A DNA stretch of 64,000 nucleotides, taken from NCBI GenBank assembly GCA_003342895.1, contig PTFA01000101.1, positions 62,001-126,000 of the forward strand, given 5' to 3'. Below are positions 12,501-22,530 of the stretch, piece after piece (positions within the stretch are counted from its first letter, which is position 1; every line of letters begins with the position of its first letter). Both the position numbers and the translations under genes were made by a program. The DNA is from Casuarius casuarius (taxonomy: Eukaryota; Chordata; Aves; Casuariiformes; Casuariidae). The notes under the pieces were generated by a model. That model saw only the letters and a program-made list of their open reading frames with translations. It had not been told where the DNA came from and did not search any database.

Positions 12501-12778
12501 TGGAACTCCCATGTTACAGGGAAGATGTTTCTATTTAACTGAGCCGTACCCTACAACTGTTATTATAATAGCACTTAGGTTATTTCTACATTGCACAACA
12601 TCATGCCATGTAGAGATATCCCAGTGATCTATAAAAAGGCCCCACTGAGAAACTAATTAGTCGAGGCAGAGCTCTGTGTTAATTCTACTCTGCTGCTTCT
12701 GGTATTGAGCTAGGTCTTTCAGAGAGACAAATAAAAGACACACAGAGATGAAAAAAGTGGCCTGAGGATACAGAGGGT
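9537..12778. other. Non-coding stretch with decayed repeats
   Basis: No gene is supported. An A12 run lies at 10170-10181 and a hairpin repeat at 10366-10409. At about 11610-11670 a sequence containing CCCACTGATTCCAATAGTAC and AAGTGCTGAACACCGTGAGTA resembles the amniote repeat with an ATTGACTTCAATGGG-like core, strongly decayed. At 10748-10771 a degenerate match to the REST/RE1 motif is broken by an extra base. Otherwise AT-rich unique DNA. Confidence 0.5.
10366..10409. repeat. Small hairpin of TAGGTGCC-type repeat
   Basis: The left arm GCACCTAAATTTAG (10366-10379) pairs with CTAATTTAGTGC (10398-10409) when two single-base gaps are allowed. The motif is the same GCACCTAA type as the 5763-5874 element, suggesting the same repeat group. 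It is followed by another ATTTAGGCTCC-like motif at about 10420-10431. Confidence 0.5.
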
Positions 12779-13045
12779 GGGATTCATCTCACCTGACTTT
12801 AGACAGACATCAACAATGTAGACATTCAAAACCAAACTAGTCCCTCAGGCTCTACTTACAGTCACAGGAGATAAATATGCCCTGTTAAGGGTGCCAATCA
12901 TCTGACCTATTTCAGACGTCTAATCTAGGAGGCAATGAATTGCTCCTGGTTTCTATTGACTAGTTCTTCACTGACTATCAATGGAGCCAAAAGTCAGATG
13001 CACATGTCTTCAGTACAGACGTCTGCATTTAGTCAATTTAATCCC
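12779..13045. mobile_element. MITE-like element with inverted termini
   Basis: A 267-bp segment starts with GGGATTCATCTCACCTGA and ends with the reverse complement of GGGATTAAATTGACTAAAT; the first six bases are identical, and about 26 bp at each end align with mismatches (shared GGGATT and AGAC blocks). Inside are CTATTGACTAG and ACTATCAATGGAGCC, making an internal inverted motif as well. No open frame of note. I remember related sequences from bird DNA but cannot name the family. It is most like a non-autonomous DNA transposon or a palindromic old repeat; no target-site duplication was confirmed. Confidence 0.5.
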
Positions 13046-13753
13046 ACTTGCAAAGTCAGTGACAAAGCTGGGAATGTTTTCTTGTTTTCTTTACTCCTAG
13101 TCCTGTACGCTATTCTCTAGATCATACCACCACTTTGTTGCCTCTCCTAGTAATGGCAAGAGTTGTAGCTATTCTCTATGGTATTTAGAGATAGTACAAT
13201 TATCATATAAATTAATAGTTTATTTAATAGACTAATCAGATAACTAAGTAGTTGGTTGGTATCAAAAACTAATTTGTTATAGAGTAAACCTAATTTTCAT
13301 ATAATTAAAATCCATTCTGTGAATTCAGATGCATTCACACTAGTAAACAACACAATGCATTAATACTTTAAAATTTTGGTTCATCTGTAGAACCAGAGAT
13401 GTGATCATACAGCTACAGTGTTGGGGCTTCAAAGAGAGCACCAGAGGAAGAAGACACAGCACTATGATATTGCCCAGTCATGAAAAATGCTAAAGAGAAA
13501 TGCATCTTTGTGTACATCACAAGATCCATTTCCACTAGATGTGAGTAAGTACTAACAACTCAGCAAATACAGGCAGTGCTATGTGAATAAGGACTATGAG
13601 ATTAATGAAAACATGCCTGCAGATCTTAGCCTCAATTTGTGGCAGAAAATGGATATTAAACAAAAGATAAAGGAGACTCAAAGATCTCGTTCTTAAATAC
13701 ACTAGGGAGGGAGTTCAGCTACAGTTTTGGCAAATAAATCAGTTCTCCACAAG

Positions 13754-13949
13754 GTAGGTGTCTACACGTGAGCTGGGTGTCTAAGTTCCCAGAAGAATCA
13801 ACGGAGACATAGTCAATATGTTCAGTAGAGTATAGAGGACTGCAGGGTCGATCAGATGTAGGTATCTCCCTCAAGGTGAGCTGAGCCACTCTCTCGACTC
13901 TATTGACTCTAATGGGAAAGTAGATGCCTCTCTCAGCTGTAGACACCCA
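13754..13949. repeat. Large imperfect inverted repeat
   Basis: About 55-bp arms at 13754-13808 and 13895-13949 align as inverted copies with roughly 70% identity by eye (shared blocks include AGGTGTCTAC and TTCCCA), around a centre of about 85 bp. The arms also carry ATCAACGGAGAC and TATTGACTCTAATGGG motifs like those in the neighbouring 12779-13045 element, so the two may belong to related families. Could fold into a long hairpin. No coding capacity: the 77-codon frame across it is a by-product. Confidence 0.65.
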
Positions 13950-14999
13950 CACTATAATTTTCTACACGTAGGCATTTTAATACAAAGCTCAACTTTAAAG
14001 ACACACTAGACAATTGTATCATCTCCCTACCTCTGCCACAGTGGTATTTTTGAATTAGAGCCAGCCACTTATGATTAACTCTCAGCTGTTAATGTTTTTG
14101 TTCCCTGTTTTCTGGGTGTGATTTCAGATATTCAGAAGGGTGAAGCACATGGATATATGACTGGAATATATATTATCTATTTAATACTATTACACCTCAA
14201 AAATTACAGGGTAGGTATCTAAAGTTGGTCATCAGAAATTAGTGTAGGTTTTTGACAGCTTTGGCTATAATTTATCTTTTCTTCAGTTCTCCATCTGTAA
14301 AATGGTGGAAATAATGCACCTAATTGCTAGGGCTGCTGTGAATATAAATTCATGATGTTTGTGAAGCACTGACAAATTCAGAAAAGATCACCATAAAAAA
14401 CAAATGAGGAACATTGTATGCCGTTGAGGTTTTAGATTGTGTTTAATAGGGCCTGGAGCCACATATTGAATAAAAGAGATAAAAAGAAATATTTAATAAT
14501 TATCCACACACAGAATTAAAAATAGTAGATGATCGTGTAACTAAAGTCTGTGTCAAAACATACATGCACAGAGGGCTAAATGAAGGTTTCATATGAAATT
14601 TCTAACCTTTGCAGAGCAATGCTAGGAAAATGAAAACAAAAATCTCTAAGTGAAGTTCAAACATTTTATCTTAGTGAAGGAGGTAGAGGTGGCAAGTCAC
14701 TTTGGCATCAGCCAGTGCTGTGCTCCATGTCACTTAAGAAACATGAAAGTGTTTAATACCCCCTTTCCATCACCTCTGGAGCTGTATTCAGCCACCAGAA
14801 CTGGTGTATTCTTCACTCTGTGGGGAACCTAGCTCCTCCTCTCTGTCCCATTCATTCCCTCGTCCTTCATTCTTGAGGCTGTGGTTACAATAACCTTTTC
14901 TTTCAGCAACTCTTCCAGCTTCAGCAGTTGGATACATGTTCCTGCCTACAAGCCTGTGGCTGTGGAGCTGCTTAAGGAACCAGATCAGAAATGTGATTT
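13950..14999. other. Non-coding stretch
   Basis: Apart from the MIR-like SINE at 14282-14375, no repeat or gene is recognised. The 14650-14832 frame is short, opens with an alternative start and lacks familiar motifs. Confidence 0.5.
14282..14375 (+). mobile_element. MIR-like SINE remnant with conserved core
   Basis: The diagnostic MIR string CCATCTGTAAAATGG is intact at 14291-14305, preceded by TTCAGTTCT (for CTCAGTTTC) and followed in the expected order by AATAATGCACC, TAGGGCTGCTGTGAAT (for TAGGGTTGTTGTGAGG) and TTTGTGAAGCACTGAC. Motif order is that of MIR read in the sense direction. Old, diverged copy. Confidence 0.75.
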
Positions 15000-15059
15000 G
15001 TGTTAGAAATAGCCTTTTCTCTCCACCTTTGCTTTTGTGTTGCTTTCAGGATGGTTTTA

Positions 15060-15245
15060 GGTCAGCCCAGCCCCTGCTCTGGCTCGAACAGTAGCGCTGG
15101 CAGAACTGGAGGGCAGATGCGGGGAGAGAAGGAGCATCTGGGAGGGAAGGAGGCAGCAGGGAGATGGCACAAGGGGAGCTGCTTCGACCCGCGGCGGCAG
15201 GGAGAGAAATGCCTGTGCAGCCAACCCTGCAGCTGCGGGCCCCTC
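15060..15245. other. GC-rich, CpG-enriched patch
   Basis: Purine-rich GC-rich sequence with about eight CpGs, concentrated at 15184-15240 (CGACCCGCGGCGGCAGGG). Open frames run through it on both strands, which is common in GC-rich DNA, and neither translation resembles a known protein. No promoter motif can be assigned. May be a small unmethylated or regulatory patch. Confidence 0.35.
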
Positions 15246-15542
15246 TCATCATCCCTCTATCTTTAAAAAAAGCCCCTGAGAAAGACACCTGAACAGGTGG
15301 TTCATGCAGAAAGCAGTTTGTATTTTAATCTTTTTTTGTCTCCTAACATGGTATGAAAGTGCTATGCTCAGTAACAAAAACCCCCTTGAGAATTCACCTA
15401 GCTTTCCTGCTCTTGTGTACTTACTTTCCCCAGTGTGAAGGAAGGTTGAAGTGCCAGCTGTTAGAAGAAATAATTATTGCAGTACTTCCTGCTAGCACTT
15501 CAGATTTTAGAGAGGAGGAGCAGAAGTTACCTGATTCCACAC

Positions 15543-15576
15543 TTCTTTTTTTTTTTCTTTTCTTTTTTTTCCCCTT
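15543..15576 (+). repeat. Long pyrimidine tract
   Basis: A T-rich tract of about 34 bases with scattered C, followed closely by TTACTACCTTACAG, which would make a respectable 3' splice site ending at 15588. No downstream coding exon could be supported, so it is recorded as a simple pyrimidine tract. Confidence 0.6.
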
Positions 15577-15599
15577 ACTACCTTACAGCCTTTGCCTGT

Positions 15600-16560
15600 A
15601 GTCAGTGAATCGGCTTTTACCCTGAGGATTCAACATTTTGCTACAGGCAATCATTACAGCGAGCACATTCCTCCAAGTCATATTCATGGTGTCATTTCAA
15701 ATGAGGTATGGGCTAACCCTGTCCATAGACATAAAAATCCTTCCAGAATTAAATCTAATCTCCACCTTCTAAATATTTAGGTTGATGCTGGTGACTAAGG
15801 CGTGTTGAGAAATGTGTTTGTATTCAAGATTACAGAACACAAAGGCAATAACTGTAATTTGCATCGCCATTGTTCACAGCTTGCTTGCTGCTTACAGTTA
15901 ATTGCATAGATAGGGACCATCATTTACTGCTGATGCCTATGTGTATTTCATTCATGTACAGCAGTCCCTTCCTTGTCCTTATGTTAACTGTCTGTCACTA
16001 GCAGTCTAGCAGCTACCTCCATACGGGCATCTGAACACGTTGTCCTGACATCCACTCTGCAGCCACAACCTGCCGCCCCAGACAGACCGTGACTGACCAT
16101 CTCTGAAATAACAGCTATGTGTACTGGTTTTACAATGGGTTGAAACCAGCTGAAACCTGGTTCAGTTGCTTTCTTGTTATCTTTCCAAGACCTGATTAAA
16201 GTCTATTTGAATGATGCTGTATTTTCTCCCGTAGCTGCTTCATCTCATTTTGTAAAATGTTGGCATTCAGAATAAAAATATAATTAAACTATGGCACAGA
16301 AGCAGATAGCTTTGATCCCACCTAGCTTAGCACAGAAGACAAAACAGGCACATTTAATCCACTGTTTGTTCAGTTACAATGTGCTAATTTTTAGCTATGC
16401 ACATTCCAGTGACTGAATGGATATATGAGGGACGCCAAAAATTAACGTATGAATTACAATTATTGCCATACAAAGGTTGTTTTAGTGTGCACTGAAAATC
16501 TCTAAACAATGAGGTCATGTCACTGTAAAACATAATGCATGGCTAAATCTTAATGCGAGA
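15600..16560. other. Non-coding stretch
   Basis: No repeat, gene or convincing regulatory motif recognised. Composition is AT-rich with short open frames only. Confidence 0.5.
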
Positions 16561-16970
16561 AAGAATTTCGAAATGCCATTTTTCTCGTGTGTAGCCTGCG
16601 ATTCAGTGGTGGCTATACGCATGTGTTTGTAGGAAAAAAGGCCATTTCCCCTCTCCCAGATTTCCCCACTCTCACACTCCCAGTTCCCTTGGCTCTTCCC
16701 TCCTCACCAAACCTCCCCCTGCTTCTGCTGCCCTCTGGCTTTGCCTCTGCTTTCTGCACGTTGCCCGAGGATTGTCTGAGGGCGTTTGTTTGTCCGAAGC
16801 CTTCTCCGCGCCGGCATGCGGCTTATCTGATCGGCAAGGCTTACATGCTAGTCATCACACACACACGCACGCACTCTGCCAGGTGTGACAATACCCATGT
16901 TCAGCACTTTTTGTCCTCAGAATGCCCTACAAATATTAACTAATTAATCCCCTGAACACCTAGGCATGTT
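16561..16970. other. Pyrimidine-rich segment with short CA repeat
   Basis: A C/T-rich stretch at about 16645-16760 is followed by a small CpG cluster (CTCCGCGCCGGCATGCGG around 16804-16821) and a CA-rich simple repeat at about 16855-16875. The 118-codon plus-strand open frame over it owes its length to the biased composition and opens with an alternative start; it is not called as a gene. Confidence 0.45.
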
Positions 16971-17145
16971 TCTCCCCATTTCTTAGGGGGACACAGAGGA
17001 ACTGAGAGATTAAGTGACTGCTAGAGCTCCCACCGAAGCCGGGGAGAAAAACCTCTCAGCACTTTGGTGGGACTTGAAATCAGGTCTGAAGCGATTTGCC
17101 TAATGCCGCCGAAATGTCAGGGTTAGAGCCAAGTCCTCCGCAGCT
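16971..17145 (-). mobile_element. MIR-like SINE, minus strand, split by insertion
   Basis: The left piece (16971-17020) reads TCCCCATTTCTTAGGGGGAC then GAACTGAGAGATTAAGTGAC, matching the reverse-complement MIR order CCCCATTTTACAGATGGGGA then AACTGAGGCACAGAGAGGTTAAGTGAC. The right piece (17092-17145) resumes with ATTTGCCTAATG and GTCAGGGTTAGAGCCAAGTC, matching TTGCCCAAGGTCACA and AGAGCTGGGATTAGAACCCAGG. Between them lie about 70 bp with no MIR similarity (17021-17091), including ACTTTGGTGGGACTTGAAAT. The split suggests a later insertion or a complex duplication. Confidence 0.65.
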
Positions 17146-17285
17146 GGGAGTTTCGGGGACTGGCTCCGACGGGCCGGGGGGTCATCTCCCAGCCCGGAGA
17201 GAGGCCGAGCATCGCTGTCCCTCTCACCCCCCCCAACCACAATCGCAGTCACGAGGGCCATTTCTGATCTTTAGCGGCAACGTGC
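17095..17285. other. CpG-rich patch
   Basis: About fourteen CpGs within about 190 bp, including GACGGGCCGGGGGG near 17168 and a C-rich run at about 17226-17236. It overlaps the right end of the split MIR and ends at the start of a conserved-looking segment. No TATA box or exon is recognised. A small island or enhancer-type patch is possible. Confidence 0.4.
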
Positions 17286-17490
17286 AATGAATTACACTTG
17301 GGTGGCTTATTAACATGAAGCACGTTAGCGAGAGCGTACTGTATGTCTGCCGCAGATGGAAAAACTAACCATCGATGACTGCAATCCATGCGTTGCTTTA
17401 TGAATGCACCGTCCTCCAGGGAGCATCACAAAACCCCGCTCAGTGTCTCTGAATGCTGCATTTTACATTTAGATTTTCTGGCTTAGAAAA
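17270..17490. promoter_or_regulatory. Candidate conserved non-coding element
   Basis: This segment has the mixed, non-repetitive composition with homeodomain-type (ATTAAC, AATTAC) and CpG-containing words (AGCACGTTAGCGAGAGCG at about 17320-17337) that is common in vertebrate conserved non-coding elements. There is no repeat and no open frame. Conservation cannot be seen from a single sequence, so the call is inference with low confidence. Confidence 0.25.
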
Positions 17491-19474
17491 AAAGATGTGT
17501 AAAATCACAAGCAGGCATAATGTTCCCCACTGACTAGTGCATTTATGAAGTCTTTTGTGGTGGTGTTATTACAGCAAGCATATGAAATACAGTGTTCATG
17601 AAACTAGCAATAGGGAAATAAATATGCCTGGTATTTTTTAAAGGAACAAGTGGCTGATATATAGGCTTTATCCCACACTTTGAACTGGGAATATTGTGTT
17701 CCTTTTCCTAGAGGGGGGCTATGAAAGCGCAAACCTGATAACCACGTGGAAGTAAGCTATCCCTGAGGGGTCTGGGGTAAGACAGGCTTTTTGAGGCTTC
17801 TGGTCAGAGCCAATCTTGGGGTCCCCCTGTGGACCCTGTGTGTCTAGTCATGCTGCCCTGGGAAATCGCAGGGGTTCAGGCTGAGCCCTCAGTTTTAGGA
17901 ATATGGACGTTGAAGGTGCGTCCAGAGGGATTTCACATTGCCTGGGAGCCTGGCAAGAACATTTCCAGAGAGGGACCCAAACAGCGGCGGGGAGCTGGGC
18001 TGGGTTGCTTTTGAGCAGAACTGCCCCGGCCCTGGGGCCATGCAGGCATCAGTACCGGTCCTCTGGGTCTAAGGAAACCCAATGTGCACAGGAAGGATGG
18101 ACCGGAGTCTCCCGCTTTAAACTGCTGAGCACACATTTCTGAAGCATTTCTCATGCAGAAGCCTCAGCAATAGCCGAGTGTATTCCTGGATATTATGAGA
18201 ATGGCAACGAACACAGACCACAGGGTTTTGTCCGTTTCTTTCGTCTCACACGGGGCCTTTTTACACCTGAAAACCATAAAACTGCTGAGGCCGAGCTTTC
18301 AAATCATATCTTTCGCAAGATGTTCACCACATTTGGCTGCTTCCCATGTAATTGGAAGGCGGCATATCCCCCTTACCGCGGGGCTGTAGCTTTCGGTGTA
18401 CACTAGGGAACCCAGTGATATGCACACCCAAACCTTAACACACAGCACTCGTGCGGGTTGAGGAGTGCTCCACAAAGTCTGCATTTTCTTAGATTTCAGC
18501 TTATTTCTAAGAGCCAGCCCAGAATTATCCAAAAGCATGACACGGATTGCTTCAGCACAAAACAGCACAGAGACTACTAGGAGATTTATTCCCATGAATA
18601 TTCACCCTGAATTCCAAAGGTTCCTTTTTTCCCACAGGGAAAATTCTGGTTACTTACCTCAGAAGTCATAAGACTTACTTTGCTGTGGATGAAGAAAGAT
18701 TTCTGAATAATAGGTAAGAATTCAGAGCATCATTATGAATAAGCAGATATCACGAATCAAGCCCTGTTTTCATACACATAGTCAGTCCAATCTGTTATTG
18801 AAGTCAATGAATTATTTTGTGGAAATATGTAGTGTAAGCTCCAAGTCCTTCAAAAACAAACCACACTAATTGCAGCAGAAGTTTTGCATGAATGAAGACA
18901 ATAGGGTCTAGCCTGTTGCAGGTGATTCAGCCTTCTGCAAAATATGTTTATATTTACCAAAGTAAAATCTTCATTGCTTATGTTAGTTAACAAGAAAACA
19001 ATCAGCTAATTTGCTAGACTTTGCTGTACTCTGAGAAGAATGTATCCCTCTTCAGAAACGGGTAATGTTATAACCTCAGGTGTATGAGAACAGTTTCTCC
19101 CCTGAACACTTGTGTAGGTCTTACAATTTCTGTTTCTGAGAACCTTACAGTCTTTTTAATATATTTTTAATGTATTTATCCTCATAACTCTCTTCCAAGA
19201 TTGAGGTATAAATCTCAGTCACACGACCAAGTTACTGTAGCTTAACAATTCACTCTGCATTATTTGAGACATGGTAACTGTCCTTGTGCTAACTCAGCCT
19301 ATAGCAGTCACAAAGCTACGCTATTTATCTTAGACTTCTTTCACTGTAAGCTAAGTCAAGCTGAATTTGCTGTGAGCTAAGAGTATGTGCACAGGCAACT
19401 GTTATGCCTTGCCTGACTCGGAGGAACTCGCACAGCTTAGGCAGCTGGATGGTGCACCAGAGCCTACCAGAAAG
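17491..19474. other. Non-coding stretch
   Basis: No gene supported. At 17830-18140 GC rises modestly and opposite-strand frames overlap. At about 18790-18820 a TTATTGAAGTCAATGAATTA motif matches the core of the old palindromic amniote repeat, with no preserved arms. Confidence 0.45.
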
Positions 19475-19552
19475 GATGGAGTGGTTTGCCTGCAGTCACA
19501 CAGAACATCTGCAGCAGGGCAGGGAGTCCTAGTTAGTCCTGAAACCAGTGGA
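19475..19552 (-). mobile_element. MIR-like SINE fragment, minus strand
   Basis: Contains TGGTTTGCCTGCAGTCACAC (for ACTTGCCCAAGGTCACAC), then GCAGCAGGGCAGGGAGTCCT and a TCCTGAAACCAGTG end in the order expected of the tRNA-proximal half of a reverse-complemented MIR. Short and diverged; the A/T-rich half is missing. Confidence 0.5.
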
Positions 19553-19770
19553 TAATTTTTCTCTTCTGAGCCATGCAACACCATGATCAAAGTAGCTGGT
19601 GGTCCTAAGAGAACATTTACTTCAAGCAATTTTTTTTTTCTAAAGGGGATCAAATATACGAGTGACCCTGGTTTCAATAGCTCAACACTGCGCTGAAAAC
19701 AGTGATGAGAGTAGCCCTACTTTTGCATATATTTCCCTTGAATAGTATCCTTTTTTCTCTTTCTTTTTCC

Positions 19771-19786
19771 TTTTTTTTTTTTTTTT
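19771..19786 (+). repeat. T16 homopolymer in pyrimidine tract
   Basis: Sixteen T preceded by about 20 further pyrimidine-rich bases and followed by ACTTACAG at 19787-19794, which resembles a strong 3' splice site. Reading on from 19795 gives 15 sense codons then TAA. There is no other support for an exon. Confidence 0.8.
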
Positions 19787-20676
19787 ACTTACAGTTGACT
19801 GAACTAACATCTCTTATCATGGTCTGCAAAGAAAAGCTGTAAAAAAAATTAAATTGGAAAAGCTAAATTATTTATACAATTTCATGTGCTGGATGTTTTG
19901 GTACAGTTGAGCCTTGCTTCTTCGTAATAGCATAAGACTATTAGGAATTGTAATACTCTTCAGGGGATGTAAGATTTATCAACCCTTGCAGAATGGGATG
20001 GAAGCCAAGGCAGGAGATTAAGGGATACTAGTTAAATTAATCAACCTTCTCTCCATATATTGGCCAGGAGAATGCAGTAGGTTGTTATTCATACATTTTA
20101 CACAGTAGGAGCACAATTTGACCGCAACCATATGTTGAATTTAATATTAAATGTTGGATCTTTCCAAAAACAACCCCATAAAAATGTCAATACTTTTTTT
20201 TTTTAGACTAACGACTCTATTCATTTTTTAAAGGCATTTGCACATAAAAAAATGAAAAAGTGCTTTTCTTTACTAGCTTTGAAAAAGACCTTCCATTTTA
20301 ATCCTGGTTCAGGACCCCACCATGTTTGTTTATGAATAAAAATTTAAAGCAGAGATTAATGGAGAAGATGTAAGCATTACAAATACTCCTTTTTGTCTTT
20401 TTTTTTTTTAACCGTAAAAGGATCAAGATGGCATTCTCCCTGCCAAAATGCAAACCTTGAAGCACTATCTTTTGGTTTATGCACAATGCTGAAGTTTAAA
20501 TTTACTGGAATGAATACAAACTATTATTTCTGTCTCAGTACAAAATGAAAAGCATCATTATATAAGCAACTTTTGGAATGTATCAGACTTATAGAATAGT
20601 ATTTTCTCAAAACCCTGAAATTGCTTAAAGAGTTATAACATGAAAACTTTGGAGATCATTAAATTAGACCACTTAT

Positions 20677-20731
20677 TCCTGAGCAGGTGGAACCAGTAAA
20701 TCTTAATCCTGAGCAGGTGGAACCAGTAAAT
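20677..20731 (+). repeat. 30-bp tandem duplication (two copies)
   Basis: A 25-bp block beginning TCCTGAGCAGGTGGAACCAG occurs at 20677-20701 and again at 20707-20731, period exactly 30 bp, with the shared block essentially identical. Each copy holds a CAGGTG E-box. The near-identity points to a recent duplication, possibly polymorphic in copy number. Confidence 0.9.
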
Positions 20732-22424
20732 AGCATCTTTCTTTGTTTTACATCTAATATCCACTACATGGAAGGACACAAATAGGTCACACACTCTGCA
20801 TTGCACAGTCGATAGCTGGTCTGGTCTGTAAGTTTATATTGTCAAGCAGGCAGCTGAAGCTGGCCTATAACCTGTACTGGAAGCACATTTGTAATGTTCT
20901 TCTGGAGCGAGGAGCCTTTATACAGTGTTGCATCCCTCCTGGGCTCAGCTTAGTTTCTGTGGCTTTACAAGGGAGTCGGTTGCTGTGCTCTATCTGTTGT
21001 TGAACACCAGTAGGTCAAGTCAGGCTATGGCCACCAGATCTTCACGGTCAAGCATCTTAATGCTTGGCTTAATTAGCTTTTAGGGCCATATTCCCAGCTT
21101 TGAGTCAAAGATGTGTGTGAACAAAATAAATCTATCATGGCAGAAAGTGACATGCCAGGAAATGCAATGTGCCTTGTACATTCTTTGCATGAGGGGACTC
21201 ATCCTGCCAAAAGCCTGAATTCAGGAATGCATTTAAGGACATGACTACAATAAAGAATATACGTAAACATCTCTCCTAAATTACACATAGTTAGGGCTGT
21301 GAATCATGGCAGGAAAACAGGATTTCAAAAACTCTTCATGGTAGCTCTGGCATCAGAGCAACTAACAAAGCCAAGTAAAGATCAAAACATTTGACAGTGC
21401 AGTTCAGATATTCAATTCTTTTAGGCAGATGAAAGGAGAAAAAATTAAACTTCAGTGCTTATGCAATCAAATATGTTTCACAACTGTTTATTCTTCTATG
21501 CACTCTAGCAACGGTGTACACTGAAGGGCTGTAATTTTTTTATGCCAACAGTTGGGATATATTTGTGAAATAATCAACATATGGCAAAGGATGGTTAGGG
21601 TATGGGAGGATAAGAAAAAGAAAAAGACAATGGCTTTACAGTCTCCACATCAGGTGCAGCTTGTGCACCGTGTCACATGAAGGGGGACTGCAATATCGTA
21701 CGGAAAACCTTGACTGTGTCGGTCTGTATATCAGCTGAGTGAGGAAGTGGCCCCTCAACAATTAGCACTGTGTTCACCCTCTAACTGAAAGGGATCAGCA
21801 ATGTGACTGTGCCAAAAATATATTTAAAAACCTTATTAACAGCAACACTTTCTATGACAATATAAAAGCTTCTTCTGAAAAAAACACGGAGGAAAAAATC
21901 TTCCACTGAGAAGATAACAGTGTTTTCAGTGGAAAAATAAATCAATTGAAAGTGTAATGACTTCTGTACAGTGTCAAAAGAAGTGTTTGGTTCACGCAGT
22001 CATACAATACATAAGTCATTTGCCTGACATTGTATCCAGTTGCTCTTATAGTTTACCTGAGTAAGGGCCTGTAAAAATTCATTTTTCACCCCTTATACCA
22101 TCAGAAGTGTTGGTTGTGAGTGAAACCCTTTCTAATGTTCATTTATTATAAGCCAAAGACAGCAGCATTGACATTAAACCAAGTAACCTTATTGCTTTTC
22201 AGTTTTTATCCAGTATGCACTCTGCATTCATCTGCACTTTCACAGACCATCTGATCTGAAAGGGGATTATATAATCCTCTCTTAGACGTACATAAACTCT
22301 TCCTGAAATAAAATATGTGGTTCAACACTCCACAGGCATTATATTATAGCAACAGATACAAAAAATAGTCATAAACATTCATTTCACTCTGATTCACAAA
22401 ATCATCCACTGGAATTTATTGATT

Positions 22425-22530
22425 TGAGGACCAATATGGACTTTTCAATCATTTAGTCTGACATCTTGTGTTACACAGACCATAGAATTCACACAGTTAT
22501 CCTGCTATTAAATCTAGTGGACCCTTTTCT
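22425..22530. mobile_element. Old CR1/LINE-type 3' UTR-like repeat
   Basis: The stretch CAATCATTTAGTCTGACATC, TTGTGTTACACAGACCATAG, then AATTCACACAGTTATCCTGC matches, in order, a repeat I remember as abundant in turtle and present in bird DNA (ATCATCTAGTCTGACCTC, TGTATAACACAGGCCATAGA, ATTTCACCCAGTTACTCCTG), which I associate with CR1-type LINE 3' regions. The exact subfamily and orientation are uncertain. No coding remnant adjoins it. Confidence 0.6.

Larger units (their letters stand above)
19553..22424. other. Non-coding stretch with simple repeats
   Basis: Includes a T16 run (19771-19786) ending in a splice-acceptor-like ACTTACAG, and the 30-bp tandem duplication at 20677-20731. The rest is AT-rich unique sequence. 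No gene or recognised retroposon. Confidence 0.5.
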
